Shown: positions 17,567 through 26,300 of the stretch, one piece after another
Layout: each line of letters opens with the position of its first letter
How positions within the stretch are numbered: the stretch's first letter is position 1
NCBI RefSeq assembly: GCF_013116825.1
Contig: NZ_JABFNS010000013.1
Location: forward strand, 1 to 64,000
DNA from: Myxococcus xanthus
GTDB taxonomy: Bacteria; Myxococcota; Myxococcia; Myxococcales; Myxococcaceae
Direction of reading: 5' to 3'
DNA length: 64,000 bases
Position numbers and translations under genes: made by a program
Notes under the pieces: model-generated
What the model saw: the letters and a program-made list of their open reading frames with translations, nothing else
Told to the model about the DNA's origin: nothing
Databases searched by the model: none

Positions 17567-18214
17567 GTGCAGCCCATTCTCCTCGCCTTCCTGCTTGGCC
17601 TGTCCCAAGGCATGCTCCACGCCGTGGGCCCGGACCACTGCGCCGCCATGGCCACCCTCGGAACCCTGGGGGGAGGCCGGCGCCGCGCCGCCATCGCCAC
17701 CGCCGTGCGCTTCGCGCTGGGACACGCCGTCATGCTGGGCGGCATCGCCGCGCTCTGCATCCTGGCGGGCGTGGGCCTCTCAGAAACCTTCGAGCGCTGG
17801 GCCGAGATTTTCGGCGGCGCCGTGCTGGTGGCCCTCGCGGTGGCCGCACTGCTGTTCCCCAGCAGCCTGGACCACGGACACCCGCACCTGCCCGGCCACA
17901 CGCAGGAGCCGCATCAGCACGTGCACACGGTGAGCACCACCGCTGGCGCGCTGATGGCCGTCAGCGGCGTGCGCTCGCTGCTGTTGGCGCTGCCTCCGCT
18001 GCTGGTGGGTGGCAGCATGAGCGCGGCCGCGTGGATGTACCTGCCCGGCTTCGCGCTGGGCATCCTCATCGGCATGGGCGTGGTGGGGCTGATTTTCGCG
18101 GAGGGCATCGCCCGGCTGAACGCGCAAATCACCCGCTGGGTGCAGCGCGTGGTGGCCGTGAGCTCCGGCGCGCTGGGCCTGTTCTGGATTGGCTCGCGGC
18201 TGGTCGGCGGCTGA
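17567..18214 (+). CDS. NicO/RcnA-like nickel-cobalt transporter-like membrane protein
   Basis: A 215-residue polytopic membrane protein with about six helices. The first helix carries HAVGPDH (His18-Asp23-His24), the HX4DH metal-recognition motif of NiCoT/NicO transporters. The central loop is His-rich (DHGHPHLPGH, HQHVH). Such proteins move Ni2+ or Co2+, either into the cell for metalloenzymes or out for resistance; direction cannot be read here. GTG 17567 is the start, since the frame upstream overlaps the opposite gene. The His-rich lipoprotein on the other strand is its likely partner. Confidence 0.8.
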   Translation: MQPILLAFLLGLSQGMLHAVGPDHCAAMATLGTLGGGRRRAAIATAVRFALGHAVMLGGIAALCILAGVGLSETFERWAEIFGGAVLVALAVAALLFPSSLDHGHPHLPGHTQEPHQHVHTVSTTAGALMAVSGVRSLLLALPPLLVGGSMSAAAWMYLPGFALGILIGMGVVGLIFAEGIARLNAQITRWVQRVVAVSSGALGLFWIGSRLVGG

Positions 18215-18226
18215 GCCCCGGCGCGG

Positions 18227-18252
18227 CGTCCCCGCCCATGACGGCGGGGACG
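18227..18252. terminator. Bidirectional terminator hairpin
   Basis: CGTCCCCGCC and GGCGGGGACG form a perfect 10-bp stem with a 6-base loop between the convergent ends of the NicO-like gene and the PATAN response regulator. Confidence 0.6.
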
Positions 18253-18265
18253 GACGGCGCGGCGG

Positions 18266-19585
18266 CTAGCCGCGCTTGTCCAGGATGCCCAGCGACATCA
18301 TCGCCACCAGGAAGCCGTAGACGACGTGCTCGGGGCGGTTGGCGAAGGCCAGCAGCTCCGCCACGGTGCGGTTGCCGTCGATTTTCGGCAGCAGCTCCGC
18401 CTCCCACCGCTCCAGCTCCACTTCGTTGAGCTGGTAGGCCGGGGCCACGGCGGGGATGAGGCGGTCCTCCGGCTGGAGCAGGCGCCGCAGGCGCTCCGGC
18501 TTGTAGAGCTTCTTGATGCCCCGGACGATGAGGTTGGCCGGGTGCACGTCCAGCTTGATGGACTCCGCGCTCGCCTTCTCCCGGAAGCTCAGCACGTACG
18601 AGCCTTCATCCCACGCGAAGAGCGAGTAGATGACGGCCTTCACCTGCTGGCCCACGTAGTAGAGGCGCTCGGTGTCCTTGAGCAGCCCGCGCTCCACCAG
18701 CACGTCACCGGTGCGGCGGTTGGACTGCGCGGCCACCGCCGACGCGTCCTGGAGCTGCTCCGGCTTGATCTTCCCCACGCGAACGAGGAACTGGCCGAAG
18801 CGGTCCGCGAGCAGGTTGGAGAGGGCGAACACCGGCGTGCCCTTCTCGAAGTAGACGACCTTCTTCACCTTGCCCTTCTGCACGCCCAGCTCGCCCGTCT
18901 CGCGGGAGAGGTAGAAGGCGGTGAGGAGCGAAGGCAGGTTGTCGCGGATTTCACCACGGCGGCTGCCTGGCGCGCCCGGGGGCGGCGGGTCCGGCGGACG
19001 GCCCGGCGTGGGCGGGCGCACCTGCGTGGCCGGCACCTTCTGCATGGGGCTGGCCGTGAGGTTGGCGCCGCGAATCTCCGCCGTGATGTTGCCGCCGCCC
19101 GTCACCTTGATGCGGCCGGTCAGCTCCATGGCGTCCTGCGGGCCTTCCTCCTCCACGTCGATGTCCAGCTCCACCTCGAAGGCGTCCTGGAGCGACGCGG
19201 CCGCGGCGGCGGGCTTCTCCGGAGGCAGCACCTTCGTCATCGCCTCGAGCAGCTTCTGCGCCTCGAAGGGTTTCTCGAAGTAGCCGGCGGCCTGGTACTT
19301 GGTGCGCGACTCGACGGCGTGCTTGCCACCCTTGAAGACGCCGGTGATGAAGAGGAGCGGGAGCTGGGGGTTGTCCTTACGCAGCGCGTCCGCGAGGTGG
19401 TACCCCATCATGTCGGGCAGCAGGATGTCGAGCACGGCCGCCGCCGGGGGCTGGGCCTTGGCCAGCTCCACCGCCTGCTTGCCGCGGCTCGCACCAATGA
19501 CCTCGTAGCCCGCCTCCTCGAAGAGCTGCGTGAGGAGGGACAACAGCTCCTGATTGTCATCGACGACGAGGATTCGGGGTGCCAT
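18266..19585 (-). CDS. Response regulator with PATAN/DUF4388 output domain
   Basis: A 439-residue protein. Residues 1-125 are a receiver domain with VVDDNQ (7-12), phosphoacceptor Asp53 (AAVLDILLPDMMGY) and lysine in YFEKPF. A proline-rich linker (PPTPGRPPDPPPPGAPG) follows at about 200-215. The rest is a DUF4388/PATAN region (DNLPSLLTAFYLSRETGELGV, VYFEKGTPVFALS, DVLVERGLL), a domain common in myxobacterial and Thermus signalling proteins such as motility regulators. It probably works by protein contacts and not by DNA binding. ATG 19585 begins MAPRILVVDD; the longer frame upstream is not conserved-looking. Confidence 0.88.
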   Translation of the reverse strand: MAPRILVVDDNQELLSLLTQLFEEAGYEVIGASRGKQAVELAKAQPPAAAVLDILLPDMMGYHLADALRKDNPQLPLLFITGVFKGGKHAVESRTKYQAAGYFEKPFEAQKLLEAMTKVLPPEKPAAAAASLQDAFEVELDIDVEEEGPQDAMELTGRIKVTGGGNITAEIRGANLTASPMQKVPATQVRPPTPGRPPDPPPPGAPGSRRGEIRDNLPSLLTAFYLSRETGELGVQKGKVKKVVYFEKGTPVFALSNLLADRFGQFLVRVGKIKPEQLQDASAVAAQSNRRTGDVLVERGLLKDTERLYYVGQQVKAVIYSLFAWDEGSYVLSFREKASAESIKLDVHPANLIVRGIKKLYKPERLRRLLQPEDRLIPAVAPAYQLNEVELERWEAELLPKIDGNRTVAELLAFANRPEHVVYGFLVAMMSLGILDKRG

Positions 19586-19699
19586 CGCGGGGCGTACCGT
19601 ACCAGATGCGAAGGGAAGGGTCAGACAATCTGCCCCCGGGTGCTCCAGCCACCGAGGAAGATGCATCCGACCCTCCATGCGGTTAGGGTGACGCCCTCG

Positions 19700-20050
19700 A
19701 TGTCCCCCTTCCGCTCCTACCTGCGTCACCTGCTGGCCTGCCTTCCCCTCCTGCTGCCCCTCGGGGCCATGGCCCAGTCCGACGGGGGGCTCGACGCGGG
19801 CCTCCCCGACGCCTCCGTGGGAGAGGGCGGCGCGGACCGGGACAACCCCGAGGGGGAAGACGGTACAGGCAGGGTGAATACGTCCTGCCGTAGCAGCCGG
19901 GATTGTTCCCCCCGCTTCTCCTGCGATGACGGGCTCTGCCGCTACACTGGCGTGCGCAAGGCAGACCAGCAAGGCTGCGTGCTGGGTGGCCAGGCCGCGC
20001 TCCTCGTCGTGGGCCTGGCCGCTGTGGGCGGCTACAGGCGCAGGCGTTAG
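19700..20050 (+). CDS. Small secreted Cys-rich protein with C-terminal membrane anchor
   Basis: A 116-residue protein: signal peptide (RSYLRHLLACLPLLLPLGAMA), an acidic Asp/Gly-rich stretch, a cysteine group (TSCRSSRDCSPRFSCDDGLC), then GCVLGGQAALLVVGLAAVGG followed by YRRRR. The last part resembles the MYXO-CTERM sorting tail (cysteine, hydrophobic helix, arginines) used by myxobacteria for surface proteins. ATG 19700; its stop TAG is part of the ribosome binding site (TTAGGAG) of the next gene, so the two are co-transcribed. Function unknown. Confidence 0.7.
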   Translation: MSPFRSYLRHLLACLPLLLPLGAMAQSDGGLDAGLPDASVGEGGADRDNPEGEDGTGRVNTSCRSSRDCSPRFSCDDGLCRYTGVRKADQQGCVLGGQAALLVVGLAAVGGYRRRR

Positions 20051-20060
20051 GAGCACACGC

Positions 20061-21104
20061 ATGAGGCTGGGGCTCAAAGCGGACAACCTGCTGGAGCGCG
20101 TGGCGGACTGGCTCAACCTGGCCCCACAGCCGGTGGCCCATGCCTTCTTCGGGATGATGGCGTCGCGGACGCTGATGGCCGGCGTGCGGCTGGGCGTCTA
20201 TGAAGCCCTGACGGACGGGCCCGTGTCGGCGGAGACGCTGGCGGCGCGGCTGAAGCTGTCCCAGGAGGGCACTCGCACGCTGCTGGAGGCCCTCATCGCG
20301 TGCGAGGCCGTGGAGCGTCAGCGCGGTGGACGCTACCGGCTGGCCCCTCGCGCCAGGCGATGGTTGGACCCGCGCTCGCCCCGCTACGTGGGCGCCTTTC
20401 TGGAGTTCAACTACGCGCAGTGGGACTGGTGGACCGGGCTGGAGGGCGTGGTGCGCACCGGCCAGGCGGTGGACATCCACGGCTTCGCGCCCGACGACGC
20501 GCGCTGGCGCGACTACATCCACGCCATGCACCAGATGGCGCGGCTGGCGGCGCCGGAGGTCGTGGCGGCCATCCCCCTGCCCCGGGGTGCGAAGCAGGTG
20601 TTGGACCTGGGCGGCGCGCACGGCTGGTTCGCCGCCGAGCTGTGCCTGCGCAACCGGGGCCTGAAGGCCACGGTGTTGGACTTGGAAGGCAGCGCCCGCG
20701 TGGGCCGGGAGATCATCGCCTCGGCGGGGCTGAGCCACCTCGTCACCCACCGCGAAGGCGACATCCTCACTGCGGAGCTGGGCGGCCCGTATGACGGGGT
20801 GATGCTCTTCCAGGTGATGCACCACCTGTCCCCCGCACAGAACGTGGCCCTGCTGCGACGGGTGCGCGCCTCACTGGCGCCCCGGGGGACGCTGGCGGTG
20901 CTGGAGTATCTGCGCGAGAACGTCGACACGCCCACCAGTGCGGCGCCGTTGATTGGCTTGCACTACTTCCTCACCTCCGGCGCGGCCGCCTATACGCCCG
21001 CCGAGGTGGAAGGCTTCCTGGACGACGCGGGCTTCCGCATCGAGAACAGCCGCCCCATCCGGCACCTGCCCTTGCAGACGCTCCTGGTGGCCCGACTGGA
21101 CTGA
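20061..21104 (+). CDS. SAM-dependent methyltransferase, acetylserotonin O-methyltransferase-like
   Basis: A 347-residue class I methyltransferase with an N-terminal winged-helix dimerisation domain (about 25-95: MAGVRLGVYEALTDGP, LKLSQEGTRTLLEALI) and a C-terminal Rossmann domain. The SAM-binding motif is VLDLGGAHGWFAAELC (about 178-193), and HHLSPAQNVALLRRV follows. This is the architecture of the Methyltransf_2 family that methylates small hydroxylated aromatics or macrolides. Substrate not inferable. ATG 20061 follows TTAGGAG. It may belong to the same transcription unit as the UbiA gene downstream, 111 bases away. Confidence 0.85.
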   Translation: MRLGLKADNLLERVADWLNLAPQPVAHAFFGMMASRTLMAGVRLGVYEALTDGPVSAETLAARLKLSQEGTRTLLEALIACEAVERQRGGRYRLAPRARRWLDPRSPRYVGAFLEFNYAQWDWWTGLEGVVRTGQAVDIHGFAPDDARWRDYIHAMHQMARLAAPEVVAAIPLPRGAKQVLDLGGAHGWFAAELCLRNRGLKATVLDLEGSARVGREIIASAGLSHLVTHREGDILTAELGGPYDGVMLFQVMHHLSPAQNVALLRRVRASLAPRGTLAVLEYLRENVDTPTSAAPLIGLHYFLTSGAAAYTPAEVEGFLDDAGFRIENSRPIRHLPLQTLLVARLD

Positions 21105-21215
21105 GCGTCCACCCGACCGCTGAACTGGCGTGCCTGCCCGCGGAGGCCTGCCCACCCGGGAGACGCCTGCGCTACCCTGCCCGCCCTTTTGACGGCTCTC
21201 GTCACACCGTTGCCC

Positions 21216-22661
21216 ATGCTTCCGCAAACACCACTTCCCGAGGACCCTCCGGACGTCCCTCTCGCTGTCGACCTCGACGGGACGCTGGTACGCACGGACA
21301 CGCTGCACGAGAACCTGCTCGTCCTCTTCAAACGCGCGCCCTGGCTGCTGTTCCTGGCGCCGCTGTGGGTGCTCAAGGGCAAGGCCTTCTTCAAAGCGGA
21401 AGTGGCCCGGCGCGCCGCCCTGGACGCAGCCAGCCTGCCCTACCACGAAGAGCTCCTGGCGTACCTGCACGAGGAGAAGACCCGAGGGCGCCGGCTGGTG
21501 CTGGCCACCGCGGCGGACCGGCGCATCGCCGAAGCCGTGGCCGCGCACCTGGGTCTCTTCTCTGACGTCGTCGCCAGCGAAGCGACGGTGAACCTGTCCG
21601 GCGAGCGCAAGCTGGCGAAGCTGAAGGAGCTGCTGGGCACCTTCGACTACGCGGGCAACGACGCGGTGGACCTGCCCTTGTGGCGTGAATGCCGCCGCAT
21701 CGTCGTGGTCCACGCGCCAGCCGGGGTGCTGAAACAAGCACAGGGCCTGGGCCGCGGCGTCCACCGCGTCTTCGAGCGCCCAGCCACCCGCCTCCGCACC
21801 TGGGTGAAGGCGCTGCGCGTGCACCAGTGGGCGAAGAACGCGCTCGTCTTCGTGCCGCTGCTGGCCGCCCACAAGGGCACCGAGCCGGACAAGCTGGTTC
21901 AGGCCCTGCTGGCGTTTACGGCCTTCAGCCTGTGCGCCTCCAGCGTGTACGTGCTGAATGACCTGCTGGACCTGGACTCCGACCGGCGACACCCGACGAA
22001 GAAGCAGCGTCCGTTCGCGGCGTGCACGCTCCCCGTGAGCACCGGCGTCATGCTGGCGCCCGTGCTGCTGCTGGCCGGCGCAGCGGTGTGCCTGCTGTTG
22101 CCGCCCGCCTTCTCCGCCTTGCTGGGCACCTACTACGTGCTGACGCTGGCCTACTCACTGCGGCTGAAGCAGGTGGTGATGTTGGACGTGCTGGTGCTGG
22201 CCGGGCTGTACACGGTGCGCATCTTCGGCGGCGCGCTCGCGGTGGACGTGCCCACGTCCAGTTGGCTGATGATGTTCAGCATGTTCCTCTTCCTCTCGCT
22301 CGCGCTGGTGAAGCGATTGAGCGAGGTCCGGCGCCTGCGGCAGTCCAATGAGACGTCCGCGCACGGCCGTGGCTACCTGGCTCAGGATTACGAGCAGCTC
22401 GCCAGCCTGGGCGCGGCTTCGGGACAGGTGTCCGTGCTGGTGCTGGCGCTCTACATCACCTCCGATGAAGTGACGGCGCTGTACGCACACCCAGAGCGGC
22501 TGTGGCTCATCTGCCCGGTGATGCTGTACTGGGTGGGCCGGGTGTGGCTGTTGGCGCACCGCGGGCTGGTGAACGAGGACCCGCTCGTCTTCGCCCTGAG
22601 GGACCGGGTGAGCTACGCCGTGGGGCTCGTGTGCGCGCTGGTGCTATGGGCCGCCACGTGA
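21216..22661 (+). CDS. HAD phosphatase-UbiA prenyltransferase fusion, DPPR synthase-like
   Basis: A 481-residue fusion. The N-terminal ~190 residues are a HAD-type phosphatase (DLDGT at 19-23, later motif GNDAVDLPLW). The C-terminal part is a UbiA membrane prenyltransferase with about eight helices. It carries the prenyl-phosphate binding motif NDLLDLDSD (248-256) followed by RRHPTKKQRP. That NDxxDxxxDxxHPxKxxRP pattern is the one in mycobacterial decaprenyl-phosphate phosphoribosyltransferase (Rv3806c). The HAD domain could remove the 5-phosphate from the product. The DprE1- and DprE2-like genes follow at once, which supports this pathway. ATG 21216 is preferred over TTG 21189. Confidence 0.82.
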   Translation: MLPQTPLPEDPPDVPLAVDLDGTLVRTDTLHENLLVLFKRAPWLLFLAPLWVLKGKAFFKAEVARRAALDAASLPYHEELLAYLHEEKTRGRRLVLATAADRRIAEAVAAHLGLFSDVVASEATVNLSGERKLAKLKELLGTFDYAGNDAVDLPLWRECRRIVVVHAPAGVLKQAQGLGRGVHRVFERPATRLRTWVKALRVHQWAKNALVFVPLLAAHKGTEPDKLVQALLAFTAFSLCASSVYVLNDLLDLDSDRRHPTKKQRPFAACTLPVSTGVMLAPVLLLAGAAVCLLLPPAFSALLGTYYVLTLAYSLRLKQVVMLDVLVLAGLYTVRIFGGALAVDVPTSSWLMMFSMFLFLSLALVKRLSEVRRLRQSNETSAHGRGYLAQDYEQLASLGAASGQVSVLVLALYITSDEVTALYAHPERLWLICPVMLYWVGRVWLLAHRGLVNEDPLVFALRDRVSYAVGLVCALVLWAAT

Positions 22662-22674
22662 GAGGTCTGGCGCG

Positions 22675-24069
22675 ATGAAGCCACCGGAGTCCTGGGGGCG
22701 TTACCCCCAAGTCGAGCAGCAGACGCACGCCCTGGTGTGGCGCACGGATGCGCTGCCCCGGAGGGACGGTAGCCTGCTGCCTCACGGGCTGGGGCGCAGC
22801 TACGGCGACTCGTGCCTCAACGCGGGGGGCACGCTGCTGCTCACCTCGGGGCTCGACCGCTTCATCGCCTTCGACCCGGCCACCGGCGTGGTCCGCTGCG
22901 AAGCGGGCGTGTCGCTGGACACGATTCTGCGCCTGGCCGCTCCGCGCGGCTGGTTCCTGCCCGTGACACCGGGCACCAAGTTCGTGACGGTGGGCGGCGC
23001 CATCGCCAACGACGTGCACGGGAAGAATCACCACCGGAGTGGCACCTTCGGCCGTTACGTGCGGCGCTTCGAACTGCTGCGCTCGGACGGCAGCCGCCGG
23101 GTGTGCGCGCCGGATGAGCATCCGGACTGGTACGGCGCGACGATTGGCGGCCTGGGCCTCACCGGACTCATCACGTGGGCCGAGGTGCAGCTCACACCCA
23201 TCAGCAACCCGTACGTGCTCCAGGAGACGGTGCCGTTCGGGAACCTGGATGGGTTCCTCGACGTCGCCCGCGCGTCGGAGAAGGACTACGCGTTCACCAT
23301 GGCGTGGGTGGACTGCCTGGCCCGGGGCAAGAAGCTGGGCCGGGGGCTCCTGTACCGGGGCAACTTCGCGCCGCCGCAGTTCGACGGGCTGCCGTTGGCC
23401 AGGAGCCACCTGTCGCACGGCGTGGGGCTGGCGGTGCCCATGGACATGCCGGCCTTCTGCCTCAACCGCCTGTCGGTGTCCGCCTTCAACTGGCTCTACT
23501 ACCACCGGCAGAACGGCAAGCCGAAGCAGCGGCTCACGCACTACGACCCGTTCTTCTACCCGCTGGACGCCATCTACGCGTGGAACCGCATCTATGGCCG
23601 GCGCGGCTTCCTCCAGTTCCAGTGCGTGGTGCCCTACGCCACCGCGCGCGACGCGCTGAAGGAAATCCTGGAGCGCAGCTCGCGCGGCGGACTGCCCAGC
23701 TTCCTCTCCGTGCTGAAGACGTTCGGTGACATTCCCTCGCCGGGGTGGCTGTCCTTCCCGCGCGAGGGCGTGACGCTGGCCATGGACTTCGCCAACCGCG
23801 GCGAGAAGACGTGGAAGCTGGTGGAGGACCTGGACCTGCTGACGCGGCAGGCGGGCGGCGCGGTGTACCCGGCGAAGGACGCGCGGATGAGCCCGGAGAA
23901 CTTCGCGGCGTACTTTCCGCAGCGGGAGCGCTTCATCCAGTACGTGGACCCGTCGTTCTCCTCGTCGTTCTGGCGGCGGGTGAACCCGGTGTCCCTGCCC
24001 TTTTCCCTGGCCGCGGGGCGAGGCGAGACGGCATCCCCGCCGCCGCGGTCCCTGCTTGCCATCCGCTGA
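22675..24069 (+). CDS. DprE1-like FAD-dependent decaprenylphosphoryl-ribose 2-oxidase
   Basis: A 464-residue FAD-linked oxidase of the vanillyl-alcohol-oxidase fold. GRSYGD (40-45) and GGAIANDVHGKNHH (107-120) are the FAD-binding parts and match the DprE1 signature GGAIAxDxHGKNHH. A lysine-containing PAKDARMSPE near 401 fits the active-site Lys region. In mycobacteria DprE1 with DprE2 turns decaprenylphosphoryl-ribose into the arabinose donor. At the position of the cysteine attacked by benzothiazinones (Cys387 in M. tuberculosis) the motif here reads GVTLAMDF, alanine in place of cysteine. It begins 13 bases after the UbiA gene. Confidence 0.85.
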   Translation: MKPPESWGRYPQVEQQTHALVWRTDALPRRDGSLLPHGLGRSYGDSCLNAGGTLLLTSGLDRFIAFDPATGVVRCEAGVSLDTILRLAAPRGWFLPVTPGTKFVTVGGAIANDVHGKNHHRSGTFGRYVRRFELLRSDGSRRVCAPDEHPDWYGATIGGLGLTGLITWAEVQLTPISNPYVLQETVPFGNLDGFLDVARASEKDYAFTMAWVDCLARGKKLGRGLLYRGNFAPPQFDGLPLARSHLSHGVGLAVPMDMPAFCLNRLSVSAFNWLYYHRQNGKPKQRLTHYDPFFYPLDAIYAWNRIYGRRGFLQFQCVVPYATARDALKEILERSSRGGLPSFLSVLKTFGDIPSPGWLSFPREGVTLAMDFANRGEKTWKLVEDLDLLTRQAGGAVYPAKDARMSPENFAAYFPQRERFIQYVDPSFSSSFWRRVNPVSLPFSLAAGRGETASPPPRSLLAIR

Positions 24070-24093
24070 CCTTCTTTCCGAGATTCACTCCCC

Positions 24094-24831
24094 ATGAAGA
24101 AAGTGCTCGTCCTCGGCGCCACCAGCGCCATTGCCCAGGCGACGGTGCGGCTCCTGGCCGCGCGCGGGGCCTCGCTGTACCTCACTGGCCGCAACGCGGC
24201 GAACCTCGACGCGGTGACGAAGGACGCCGCCACGCGCGGCGCGGCGAAGGTCGCGTCGCAGGTGGTGGACCTGAACGACTTCGACACCCACGAGGCGCTG
24301 GTGGAGGCCGCGTACACGGCGCTGGACGGGCTGGACGGCGTGGTGCTGGCGCACGGCGTGCTGGGTGACCAGGCGGAGGCGCAGCGCTCGTGGGCGGCGA
24401 CGGAGGCGGTGCTGCGCACCAACTTCCTGAGCGCGGTGTCGCTGCTCACAGTGCTGGCCAACCGCTTCGAGGCGCAGAAGGCCGGCACGCTGGTGGTGAT
24501 TTCGTCGGTGGCGGGTGACCGCGGCCGGCAGAGCAACTACGTGTACGGCGCGTCGAAGGGCGCGCTCAACGTCTTCCTCCAGGGCCTGCGCAACCGGCTG
24601 GCGAAATCCAATGTCGCGGTGGTGACAGTGAAGCCGGGCTTCGTCGACACGCCGATGACGGCACACCTGCCGAAGAACAAGCTGTTCGCCTCGCCGGAGA
24701 AGGTGGCGCGCGGACTCCTGAGCGCCGCAGACTCGCGGAAGAACGAAGTCTACGTGCCCGGCATCTGGGCGCTCATCATGCTCATCATCCGGACGATTCC
24801 GGAGACCGTGTTCAAGCGCATGAAGCTCTGA
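24094..24831 (+). CDS. DprE2-like short-chain dehydrogenase
   Basis: A 245-residue SDR. The nucleotide-binding motif is GATSAIAQA (8-16), the catalytic Ser lies in VVISSVAGDRG and the YxxxK motif is YGASK. A hydrophobic C-terminal helix (IWALIMLIIRTIPETVF) is like that of mycobacterial DprE2, which reduces the 2-keto intermediate made by DprE1. Its place 24 bases after the DprE1-like gene makes this role far more likely than a general SDR function. The end of the operon is here or 118 bases further at the DoxX-like gene. Confidence 0.85.
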   Translation: MKKVLVLGATSAIAQATVRLLAARGASLYLTGRNAANLDAVTKDAATRGAAKVASQVVDLNDFDTHEALVEAAYTALDGLDGVVLAHGVLGDQAEAQRSWAATEAVLRTNFLSAVSLLTVLANRFEAQKAGTLVVISSVAGDRGRQSNYVYGASKGALNVFLQGLRNRLAKSNVAVVTVKPGFVDTPMTAHLPKNKLFASPEKVARGLLSAADSRKNEVYVPGIWALIMLIIRTIPETVFKRMKL

Positions 24832-24949
24832 GCAGGCAGGGCCGCCCTCTGGCGCCGAGACAAGGCCCGTCAGGGGAGCGCCTCCGAAGTAACGGGGGCG
24901 ACTGGAAAGCACCTGGGATATTCCGGATAGACTTCCAGGCCAGCCCACC

Positions 24950-26299
24950 ATGAGCGCCACGGCCCCACTGTCCCCGGTCCCCGAGCCCGCAGCGTCCGAA
25001 GCGAGCGTGACACCTTCCGCGCCCGAAGCCTGGAGTCTCGCGCGGCGGCTGGCCTTCCGCTTCGCCTTCGCCTACCTGGGCCTCTATTTCTTCCCGTTCC
25101 CCTTGGACCTCATCCCCGTCCTGGGTGACTTCATCACCTCGTTCCAGGAGGGGCTCTGGAAGGCCGTGGTGCCCTGGGTCGGCAAGCACATGTTGCGGCT
25201 GTCCACGGACATCACCGTGATGCCCAACGGCAGCGGCGACACCACGTTCGACTACGTGCAGGTGCTGATGTTCTTCGTCGTCGCCGTGGCGGTGACGGGT
25301 GTCTGGTCCGTCATCGACCGGCGCCGCACCGAGTACGTGAAGGCCCACGACGTGCTGCATACGAATGTCCGGTACGTGCTCGCGATGAGCATGCTGTCCT
25401 ACGGGCTGGCCAAGCTCTTCAAGTCCCAGTTCCCCTTCCCCAGCCCTGAGCGGCTGGTGCAGCCACTGGGGGACTTCTCTCCCATGGGGCTGCTGTGGAA
25501 CTTCATGGGCTACTCGAAGGGCTACAATGTCTTCACGGGCGGCGCGGAGTTCCTGGGCGGCTGCTTGCTGCTCTTCCGGCGCACAACGACGCTGGGCGCG
25601 CTCGTCGTCGCGGGCGTCATGGTCAACGTGGTGGCGCTCAACTTCTTCTACGACGTCCCCGTCAAACTCTATTCGTCCCACCTGCTGCTGATGTCGCTGT
25701 TCCTGGTGCTGCCCGATGCCCGGCGGCTGCTCGACGTGCTGGTGCTCAACCGCGCCACGCAGCCTCGCCCGCTCCAGCCGCCGTTCCCACCTTCGCGCTG
25801 GCTGAGTGGCGCCGGGCTCGTGATGAAGGTCCTGGTGGTGGGCGGCATCGCCTACGGATTTGGGAGCTCGCGGCTGGAGTTCATCCGCAAGTACGGGGAC
25901 TCCGCGCCGCGTCCCCCGTTCTACGGCTACTACACGGTCGACTCCTTCACCCAGGACGGGCAGCGCCTGGATGCCACGTCCGGAGACGCCCGGCGGTGGA
26001 AGGCGGTGGCCGTCAGCCGCTTCGGCCGGATGAACATCAAGCACCTGGACGACACCGTGAAGTCCTTCGGACTGGAGGAGGACGCACCGAAGAAGACGCT
26101 CACCCTCATCGAGGGCCAGGACGACGCCGCGAAGAAGTTCGTGCTCGCCTACACACGCTCGGACGCGAACCAACTCGTCCTCCAGGGCACGCTCCAGGAG
26201 GCTGCCATCGAGGTCCGCCTCACGCGGGTGGATGAGTCCAAGTTCCTCTTGCTCAACCGGGGCTTCAACTGGATTCAGGAGGCCCCCTTCAACCGCTGA
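24950..26299 (+). CDS. DoxX-like integral membrane protein
   Basis: A 449-residue membrane protein with about eight helices. The central part (LSYGLAKLFKSQFPFPSPERL, FLGGCLLLFRRTTTLGALV) has the DoxX/HTTM-like arrangement in which a Lys/Gln-bearing helix is followed by a gas- or quinone-related fold. The last 130 residues are soluble (TVDSFTQDGQRLDATSGDARRWKAV to the end). Its function is unknown. ATG 24950 has no clear ribosome binding site. The stop is one base from that of the convergent MBL-fold gene. Confidence 0.75.
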   Translation: MSATAPLSPVPEPAASEASVTPSAPEAWSLARRLAFRFAFAYLGLYFFPFPLDLIPVLGDFITSFQEGLWKAVVPWVGKHMLRLSTDITVMPNGSGDTTFDYVQVLMFFVVAVAVTGVWSVIDRRRTEYVKAHDVLHTNVRYVLAMSMLSYGLAKLFKSQFPFPSPERLVQPLGDFSPMGLLWNFMGYSKGYNVFTGGAEFLGGCLLLFRRTTTLGALVVAGVMVNVVALNFFYDVPVKLYSSHLLLMSLFLVLPDARRLLDVLVLNRATQPRPLQPPFPPSRWLSGAGLVMKVLVVGGIAYGFGSSRLEFIRKYGDSAPRPPFYGYYTVDSFTQDGQRLDATSGDARRWKAVAVSRFGRMNIKHLDDTVKSFGLEEDAPKKTLTLIEGQDDAAKKFVLAYTRSDANQLVLQGTLQEAAIEVRLTRVDESKFLLLNRGFNWIQEAPFNR

Positions 26300-26300
26300 C

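Noticed and set aside
18326..20050. A 574-codon open frame on the plus strand
   Set aside because: Most of it is antisense to the PATAN response regulator. Only its last 116 codons (from ATG 19700) are a real small gene and are annotated as such.
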